Shown here: positions 14,179 to 19,183 of the stretch, piece after piece
How the letters are laid out: every line of letters begins with the position of its first letter
How positions within the stretch are numbered: the first letter of the stretch is position 1
NCBI GenBank assembly: GCA_963854565.1
Contig: CAWKZT010000023.1
Span: 1-19,183 of the forward strand
Length of the DNA: 19,183 nt
Direction: 5' to 3'
From: CAWKZT01 sp963854565
Lineage (GTDB): Bacteria; Actinomycetota; Acidimicrobiia; Acidimicrobiales; JAHEJN01
Program-made: the position numbers and the translations under genes
The notes under the pieces: generated by a model
Database searches by the model: none
Seen by the model: only the letters and a program-made list of their open reading frames with translations
Told to the model about the DNA's origin: nothing

Positions 14179-15246
14179 TCATGCCCGGGGAAGCTGCGCT
14201 GGATCGACTACCCAGATCTCGCCCTCGCCGATGGCCTTACCCAGCGATTTAATAGTTCTATCCACCTCTTTGTCCATATTGTCCCAAATAATAATGGCTT
14301 CATCGCTGTTGCGACTAAACCAAGAGTCCCGTCGCCCCAGCGCTCCTCGGGCGTTAACCACCGAATCAGGGTCCTTCTTTTGCAAGACAATAACCTCCTG
14401 AGATCGACGAATTAGCGTGTGATAGAACTCTTGGGCCTCGGTGGGCCAGACAAGGTGGGGGTCGGGGTAAGGCAGGACCGCTACCAGCGGTACGCCGGCT
14501 GCTAGGGCCGCTTCGGCGCCAAGAATCTCCGATCCAAGGCGCATCCCACTAAGAACGACAAGGTTCGGAAACATCTCGGCTTTGGCGCGGATTGCTTTGG
14601 TAAGAAACCGGCGCACGGCATCACGGGTCTCGTTCGGCTCATACCCACCAAGCTCCCGGGGGCGCAAGCCAAGAATCACGAGTTTGTGCCCCACAGGCGC
14701 ATCGCGTCCCGTTGGATCTTTAAGTACTACCCCTTGCGGTGCCGGGGTAGACGGTCGTGATCCCCGAGGCGGAGGCCCCTGGATCGATGTGGGGGTCTCG
14801 CCACCACGGCGCACAGCCTGCAAATAGCCAGCCTCGACCGCCAGACGGTCGGCATACTCGTTCCACTCGTTTCCGGCGTGACCTTTCACCCACGTGAACG
14901 TGAGATCGCGCTCCTGGTAGAGGGCAATCAGTGGTTCCCAAATATCTCGATTAGCCACCGGCTTCTTCTGGGAGTTGGTCCAACCGCGCGTCAGCCAACC
15001 CTTCCACCAACCATCATTGAAACACTTGACCACATAGGTAGAATCGCTGACGATTTCGAGAGGGCCAGTAAGATTTTGGACCGCATCGAGAACAGCCTGA
15101 AGCTCCATTCGTTGGTTCGTCGTGTCGGGCGCCGGACCACTGCCGAAGCGACCGTCAGGCACTATCCACGCCCAGCCACCGGGTCCGGGGTTTCCGCTGC
15201 AAGCACCGTCGGTGTAAACCTTGATTCGTTCTGTCACACCGACCAT
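14179..15246 (-). CDS. RNase HI fused to a SLOG/YpsA-like domain
   Basis: This 355-residue protein has two domains. Residues 7-140 are RNase HI, which cuts the RNA of RNA-DNA hybrids: YTDGACSGNPGPGG (Asp13), MELQAV (Glu48), SDSTYV (Asp68), and VKGHAGNEWNEYAD (His123, Asp133), a full catalytic set. A Pro/Gly-rich linker (about 145-185) leads to residues about 187-350, which resemble the YpsA/DUF1273 branch of the SLOG Rossmann-like superfamily: GLRPRELGGYEPN, LSGMRLGSEILGAEAALAAG, VAVLPYPDPHLVWP and a closing IIIWD strand. SLOG domains often bind nucleotides or ADP-ribose-like ligands. ATG 15246 has a strong GGAGGTG site upstream. The C-terminal family call is from pattern memory and less certain than the RNase H call. 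Confidence 0.88.
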   Translation of the reverse strand: MVGVTERIKVYTDGACSGNPGPGGWAWIVPDGRFGSGPAPDTTNQRMELQAVLDAVQNLTGPLEIVSDSTYVVKCFNDGWWKGWLTRGWTNSQKKPVANRDIWEPLIALYQERDLTFTWVKGHAGNEWNEYADRLAVEAGYLQAVRRGGETPTSIQGPPPRGSRPSTPAPQGVVLKDPTGRDAPVGHKLVILGLRPRELGGYEPNETRDAVRRFLTKAIRAKAEMFPNLVVLSGMRLGSEILGAEAALAAGVPLVAVLPYPDPHLVWPTEAQEFYHTLIRRSQEVIVLQKKDPDSVVNARGALGRRDSWFSRNSDEAIIIWDNMDKEVDRTIKSLGKAIGEGEIWVVDPAQLPRA

Positions 15247-15307
15247 CGTGACACCTCCGGCACCAACATTGAGGATTCCTTACGAAAATACCCAGCCCTT
15301 GGAGTAG

Positions 15308-15319
15308 TACCCGCGGGTA
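15308..15319. promoter_or_regulatory. Perfect 12-bp palindrome before aceE
   Basis: TACCCGCGGGTA is a perfect palindrome 18 bp upstream of the aceE start, in the 91-bp gap shared with the divergent RNase HI-SLOG gene. It lies just before a -10-like CAGTAT, where a bound repressor would block initiation. It may be an operator; no regulator gene is in the window. Confidence 0.4.
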
Positions 15320-15324
15320 GCTGA

Positions 15325-15330
15325 CAGTAT
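15325..15330 (+). promoter_or_regulatory. Possible -10 box for aceE
   Basis: CAGTAT keeps the second-position A and final T of a -10 box and lies seven bases before ATG 15338. It is weaker than the other leaderless boxes here. GTAGGG beside the ATG is too close to act well as a ribosome site. Confidence 0.35.
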
Positions 15331-15337
15331 GTAGGGC

Positions 15338-18049
15338 ATGGTCGACCATTTCAGTGATCAACTTCCCGACTTCGATCCCATCGAAACCAAAGAGTGGATC
15401 GATTCACTCGATGCGCTCATCGATGGGCACGGCGAGGCGCGGGCCCGCTATGTCGTTAATCGACTGCTGTCGCGAGCCCAAGAACGCCGCCTCGGCATCC
15501 CCGCGGTCGTACAGACGCCCTATATCAACACGATCCCGGCCGCCGATCAACCCTGGTTCCCAGGCAACGAGTCTCTTGAACGACGCATCCGGGCCTTCAT
15601 CCGGTGGAACGCCGCCGTCATGGTGATCCGAGCCAACAAAGCCTCCGATGGCATTGGTGGGCACCTCTCAACATTTGCCTCTTCCGCTTCGCTTTATGAG
15701 GTGGCCTACAACCACTTCTTCCACGGAAAGAACGATGGCCAAACCGGTGACCACGTTTACTTCCAAGGCCATGCCGCTCCGGGTATTTACGCCCGTGCCT
15801 TTCTTGAGGGCCGGCTCACCGAAGAGAACCTTGACAACTTCCGCACCGAGGTCGGTGGCAAAGGTCTATCCAGCTACCCGCACCCACGACTCATGGAGGA
15901 TTTTTGGGAGTACCCCACCGTGTCCATGGGTCTCGGGCCTATCAACTCCATCTACCAAGCCCGCTTCAACAAGTACATGTCCGATCGCAGTCTCGACGAC
16001 ACCGAGAACACCAAGATTTGGAGCTTTCTGGGCGACGGCGAGACCGACGAACCCGAGACGCTCGGCTCTATTTCCTTGGCGGGTCGCAGCAACCTGGACA
16101 ATCTTATTTGGGTCATTAACTGCAACCTGCAGCGCCTTGACGGACCAGTGCGGGGCAACGGAAAGATCATCCAAGAGCTTGAGGGCGTGTTTCGCGGTGC
16201 TGGCTGGAACGTTATAAAGGTCATCTGGGGCGGTAAGTGGGACGAACTCCTCCGCCGAGACACCGAAGGCGTACTACTCGCCAAAATGGGCGCCACCGTC
16301 GACGGCGAGTACCAACGCTACGCCACCGAAACAGGCGCCTACATCCGCGAGCACTTCTTTGGTCCCGACCCACGACTACGCAAACTGGTCGAGCATCTCA
16401 CCGACGACGAACTTCGCGAGCTTCCACGAGGCGGCCACGACTACGGCAAGCTCTATGCCGCCTACTCGGCCGCGGCTGAACACACCGGCCAACCCACCGT
16501 CATTTTGGCCAAGACCGTCAAGGGCTGGACACTTGGCGAAGGATTTGAGGGACGTAACTCCACTCACTCCATCAAGAAGATGACCACCGATCAGCTGTTC
16601 GGATTGCGGGCCCGACTGCACCTCGAAGAAGAGATCCCCGAAGAGCTCATCAGGGATGCATCCGTGCCCCCCTACTTTCGCCCCGCCGAAGACTCGCCCG
16701 AGATGATCTACATGCGCGAACGGAGGGCCGCTCTCGATGGTCCGCTTCCGTCTCGGATGGTCCGCAACAAGCGACCAGCTAAGTTGCCGAGCGCGGCGAT
16801 TTTCACCAACCTCGACAAGGGTTCCAATGGTCGTGCTGTGAGCACCACGATGGCGTTCACCGGCACCTTACGCGACATGCTTCGCGACGAAGTATTCGGC
16901 GAACGGGTGGTGCCCATCGTTCCTGACGAAGCTCGCACGTTCGGCATGGACTCGCTGTTCCGCGAGTTTAAGATTTACGCACCCACCGGCCAACTCTACG
17001 AACCCGTCGATCACGACTTGTTGCTTAGCTACGCCGAGGGCACCGACGGGCAGTTACTCGAAGAAGGCATCACCGAGGCCGGGTCAATGGCCAGTTGGAT
17101 AGCCGCGGCCACCAGTTATGCCAACCTTGGCGTGCCGATGGTTCCGTTCTTCATCTTCTATTCGATGTTTGGGTTCCAACGGGTCGGCGATCTTTGTTGG
17201 AGCGCAGCTGATTCGAGGGCGCGTGGTTTCTTGATCGGGGCAACCGCAGGGCGCACCACGCTCGCGGGTGAAGGTTTGCAGCACCAGGATGGACACAGCC
17301 ATCTTCTCGCTAGCACCGTGCCATCGGTACAGTCCTACGATCCCGCCTTTGCCTATGAACTTGGCTCCATCATTAACGTCGGGATGCAACGCATGTACCC
17401 CGATGGTAGAGCCGATCAGGGCGAGGACATCTACTACTACATCACGGTCTACAACGAAAACTACGAGATGCCGGCTCGTCCTGACCACGTCACCGACGAG
17501 GACATCCATAGTGGCTTGTACAAGTGGGACGATGGCGGCGAGAACCAGGCCCATAAGGCCACCATCTTGTTTTCTGGCCCAACCCAAGGGCCGGCCAGAG
17601 AGGCCCAATCCGAACTCGCCGAGCGCTGGGGCGTTGATGCCTCGTTGTGGAGCGCAACTTCCTACAAGAAGCTCCGCGAGGATTGTCTCCACGCCACCCG
17701 CTACAACCGACTTCATCCTGATGGTGACCCGATGGACAACCCGATCGAGCTTAAGCTCGCCGACAGTGACGGCCCCATCATCGCCGTGAGTGACTTCATG
17801 ACAGCCGTTCCCGATCAGGTGGCTCGTTGGATGCCACGCAGCTACATGTCACTCGGAACCGACGGCTACGGCCGTTCCGACACTCGCGAAGCGTTGCGCA
17901 GTTTCTTTGAGATTGACATGCCGCACATCGTTGTCGCGGTTCTCGAATCGCTTGCTGCCGATGGCGAGATCGACTCGTCACAGGTTGTCGCGGCGATTAA
18001 TCACTACGAAATCGACACCGAGGCCACCAATCCTCATCGCACTATCTAG
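15338..18049 (+). CDS. aceE: Pyruvate dehydrogenase E1, homodimeric type
   Basis: This 903-residue thiamine-diphosphate enzyme decarboxylates pyruvate and acetylates the E2 lipoyl group. It is close in length to E. coli AceE (887). The ThDP/Mg motif is GDGETDEPE (232-240) ending at NCNLQR (Asn261). Other marks are HLSTFASSASLYEV, the loop GRNSTHSIKKM, Glu580 in GITEAGSM (cofactor-activating glutamate), and GLQHQDGHSH with the active-site histidine region. ATG 15338 gives a normal N-terminus (FDPIETKEWIDSLD). The partner E2 and E3 genes are about 8 kb away on the other strand. The HhH-GPD gene begins five bases after its stop. Confidence 0.95.
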   Translation: MVDHFSDQLPDFDPIETKEWIDSLDALIDGHGEARARYVVNRLLSRAQERRLGIPAVVQTPYINTIPAADQPWFPGNESLERRIRAFIRWNAAVMVIRANKASDGIGGHLSTFASSASLYEVAYNHFFHGKNDGQTGDHVYFQGHAAPGIYARAFLEGRLTEENLDNFRTEVGGKGLSSYPHPRLMEDFWEYPTVSMGLGPINSIYQARFNKYMSDRSLDDTENTKIWSFLGDGETDEPETLGSISLAGRSNLDNLIWVINCNLQRLDGPVRGNGKIIQELEGVFRGAGWNVIKVIWGGKWDELLRRDTEGVLLAKMGATVDGEYQRYATETGAYIREHFFGPDPRLRKLVEHLTDDELRELPRGGHDYGKLYAAYSAAAEHTGQPTVILAKTVKGWTLGEGFEGRNSTHSIKKMTTDQLFGLRARLHLEEEIPEELIRDASVPPYFRPAEDSPEMIYMRERRAALDGPLPSRMVRNKRPAKLPSAAIFTNLDKGSNGRAVSTTMAFTGTLRDMLRDEVFGERVVPIVPDEARTFGMDSLFREFKIYAPTGQLYEPVDHDLLLSYAEGTDGQLLEEGITEAGSMASWIAAATSYANLGVPMVPFFIFYSMFGFQRVGDLCWSAADSRARGFLIGATAGRTTLAGEGLQHQDGHSHLLASTVPSVQSYDPAFAYELGSIINVGMQRMYPDGRADQGEDIYYYITVYNENYEMPARPDHVTDEDIHSGLYKWDDGGENQAHKATILFSGPTQGPAREAQSELAERWGVDASLWSATSYKKLREDCLHATRYNRLHPDGDPMDNPIELKLADSDGPIIAVSDFMTAVPDQVARWMPRSYMSLGTDGYGRSDTREALRSFFEIDMPHIVVAVLESLAADGEIDSSQVVAAINHYEIDTEATNPHRTI

Positions 18050-18054
18050 CATCC

Positions 18055-18630
18055 GTGAACGGCACCCTGAACGTCACCGACGACACTGCGGCTGACGCTC
18101 TACTTAATACCGACGGTACGGCCTTACTTATCGCCATGTTGCTTGATCAGCAGGTGGCGATCGAATGGGCCTTCAAAGGTCCGGCCACGTTGCGGGAGCG
18201 TCTCGGACACCTTGACGCTGCCACCATCGCCAGTCTCGACTTGGACCAGTTCGTCACTGTGTGTTGCACCAAGCCTGCCATCCACCGCTACCCAGCGGTC
18301 ATGGGTAAACGCATCCACGCGTTGTGTGCCGCTTTAGACGACACCTACGACGGTCAGGGGGCCAATCTTTGGTCTGACGTCGCCACCGGCAAAGAACTAA
18401 AGCGTCGTCTCATTGCGCTGCCCGGATACGGCCCAGAAAAGACCAAAATCTTCACCGCCATCTTGGCCAAACGCTTCGGGATCATGCCCGACGGCTGGCA
18501 AGCCGTAGCCGGTCCGTTCGCCGACGATCAGCCTAGATCAGTCGCAGACATGGGATCAGCAGAGATGCGCCAAGCCGTCCGTGAGTGGAAGTCCGCCCAG
18601 AAGACAGCGGGAAAATCCAAACAGGACTAG
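18055..18630 (+). CDS. HhH-GPD family DNA-repair-like protein
   Basis: This 191-residue protein matches the uncharacterised actinobacterial HhH-GPD family: MLLDQQVAIEWAFKGPATLR near the N-terminus, the KPAIHRYPAVMGKR segment, and a helix-hairpin-helix LPGYGPEKTKIF at 122-133. A candidate catalytic Asp is in GIMPDGW just downstream. No Cys-rich iron-sulfur loop is present, unlike endonuclease III. The fold suggests binding of DNA bases or abasic sites, but no activity is known to me. The start is probably GTG 18055, five bases after aceE, so translation is likely coupled; there is no clear ribosome site of its own. Confidence 0.82.
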   Translation: MNGTLNVTDDTAADALLNTDGTALLIAMLLDQQVAIEWAFKGPATLRERLGHLDAATIASLDLDQFVTVCCTKPAIHRYPAVMGKRIHALCAALDDTYDGQGANLWSDVATGKELKRRLIALPGYGPEKTKIFTAILAKRFGIMPDGWQAVAGPFADDQPRSVADMGSAEMRQAVREWKSAQKTAGKSKQD

Positions 18631-18633
18631 CCG

Positions 18634-19183
18634 CTAAAGGACCGAGCGGTGACGTTGGCGCTCTAGCCAACCCAACAAGATAGCGACAGCCCTAGGGTCG
18701 TACCGCAATGCATGACTAGCGCCCTGCACTACCCGCAGGTTGGCAGATCCATGAGCATCGGCTATGACTCGTGCGTCAAAAACCGGCACCGCTTCGTCAT
18801 CCCCACCATGAAGGAGCAAAAACGGCTTGTCTTGCATTCGTGTCGCAAAGTCAACCGCCTTGTAGCGACCTAACGCTTCAGCCCAATCATCGAACGACGG
18901 CGGAAACTCCTCGTCGGTAACAACACCAATTTTGCGACTGTGCTGCAGTAACAGCTTGGGGTTAGAAACCCAGTCGTCAAAGTCAGCCGGCGGGCCCATA
19001 GAAGCGACGCCGCGGACACGGTCATCGCTGGCTGCTGCGGCAATCGCCAATGCTCCGCCGGTGCCAAATCCTGCTAACCAAATAGCGGCCACATCGTCCA
19101 TGGCACAGAGTTCGTCAATGGCTGCGATGGTGTCGTCATACCAACCGTCCATCGAGAAGTTGCCCTCTGAGCCTCCACATCCG
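18634..19183 (-). CDS. Alpha/beta hydrolase-like protein, partial, atypical nucleophile site
   Basis: The frame is open to the right edge; residues before Met at 19152 read GCGGSEGNFSMDGWYDD, a typical oxyanion-side loop, so the true start lies outside. The nucleophile elbow is LAGFGTGGALA, where G-x-S-x-G is expected, so the serine position holds Gly (GGC). The acid (HGGDDEAVP) and His (GASHALRYDP) positions are kept, and the C-terminus (GWLERQ) looks complete. The protein therefore may not be a serine hydrolase, or may act as a binding protein. It converges on the HhH-GPD gene with a three-base gap. The substrate is unknown. Confidence 0.82.
   Translation of the reverse strand, partial: GCGGSEGNFSMDGWYDDTIAAIDELCAMDDVAAIWLAGFGTGGALAIAAAASDDRVRGVASMGPPADFDDWVSNPKLLLQHSRKIGVVTDEEFPPSFDDWAEALGRYKAVDFATRMQDKPFLLLHGGDDEAVPVFDARVIADAHGSANLRVVQGASHALRYDPRAVAILLGWLERQRHRSVL

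Noticed and set aside
17084..17716. A 210-residue minus-strand open frame inside aceE
   Set aside because: It is antisense to well-conserved AceE sequence and shows no recognisable domain.
18631..18649. CCGCT/AGCGG hairpin between the HhH-GPD and hydrolase genes
   Set aside because: The five-base stem has no T-tract and overlaps the hydrolase stop codon; support is too weak to call a terminator.
1..19183. CRISPR arrays, tRNA or rRNA genes, transposases, phage or defence gene clusters
   Set aside because: I looked on both strands and saw no repeat-spacer pattern, cloverleaf candidate or mobile-element protein; the genes are housekeeping or uncharacterised single genes.

Overview
The window looks like part of a chromosome from an actinobacterium, probably a member of Acidimicrobiia or a close relative with moderate G+C. 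That placement is an inference. It rests on a homodimeric-type pyruvate dehydrogenase E1 (AceE), a DprE2-like short-chain dehydrogenase, an actinobacterial-type HhH-GPD protein, a DUF427 protein, and repeated TAnnnT boxes placed 6-7 nt before ATG codons, as in leaderless actinobacterial transcripts. I see no rRNA, tRNA, CRISPR array, insertion sequence or phage gene. Most of the content is housekeeping, with several unusual domain arrangements.

Layout, left to right. (1) 1-718, minus: partial rhodanese-ThiF protein (MoeB/MoeZ type, rhodanese first). (2) 949-1560, plus: uncharacterised winged-helix-like protein with a good promoter. (3) 1553-2983, minus: leucyl aminopeptidase. (4) 3071-3925, minus: unknown polytopic membrane protein. 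(5) 4010-8520, minus: a lipoate/2-oxoacid dehydrogenase block in the order lpd, E2 acyltransferase, fused LipB-LipA. (6) 8611-9882, minus: secreted coiled-coil M23 peptidase, preceded by a candidate 28-residue membrane peptide. (7) 10084-12038, plus: candidate leader peptide, DprE2-like SDR, and an NAD-dependent sugar epimerase. (8) 12151-12402, minus: LapA-domain membrane protein. (9) 12502-13281, plus: SRPBCC protein and DUF427 protein. (10) 13326-15246, minus: an SDR of 3-hydroxyacyl-CoA dehydrogenase type, and RNase HI fused to a SLOG/YpsA-like domain. (11) 15338-18630, plus: aceE and an HhH-GPD protein. (12) 18634-19183, minus: partial alpha/beta hydrolase lacking the nucleophile serine.

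The main functional theme is pyruvate dehydrogenase. AceE (E1), the single-lipoyl-domain E2 and LpdA (E3) are all present, with E1 about 8 kb away from E2-E3. The fused LipB-LipA downstream of E2 would octanoylate the E2 lipoyl lysine and then insert sulfur, so the E2-E3-lipoylation block is self-contained. The DprE2-like protein, epimerase and M23 peptidase point to cell-envelope sugar and peptidoglycan work.

The observations most worth checking are the LipB-LipA single reading frame, which has a plausible internal LipA start; the RNase HI-SLOG fusion; the hydrolase with Gly at the nucleophile position; the recurring leaderless promoter geometry, including two divergent mini-ORFs; and small palindromes in front of aceE and the E2 gene. 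I found no clear multi-gene defence or mobile system.
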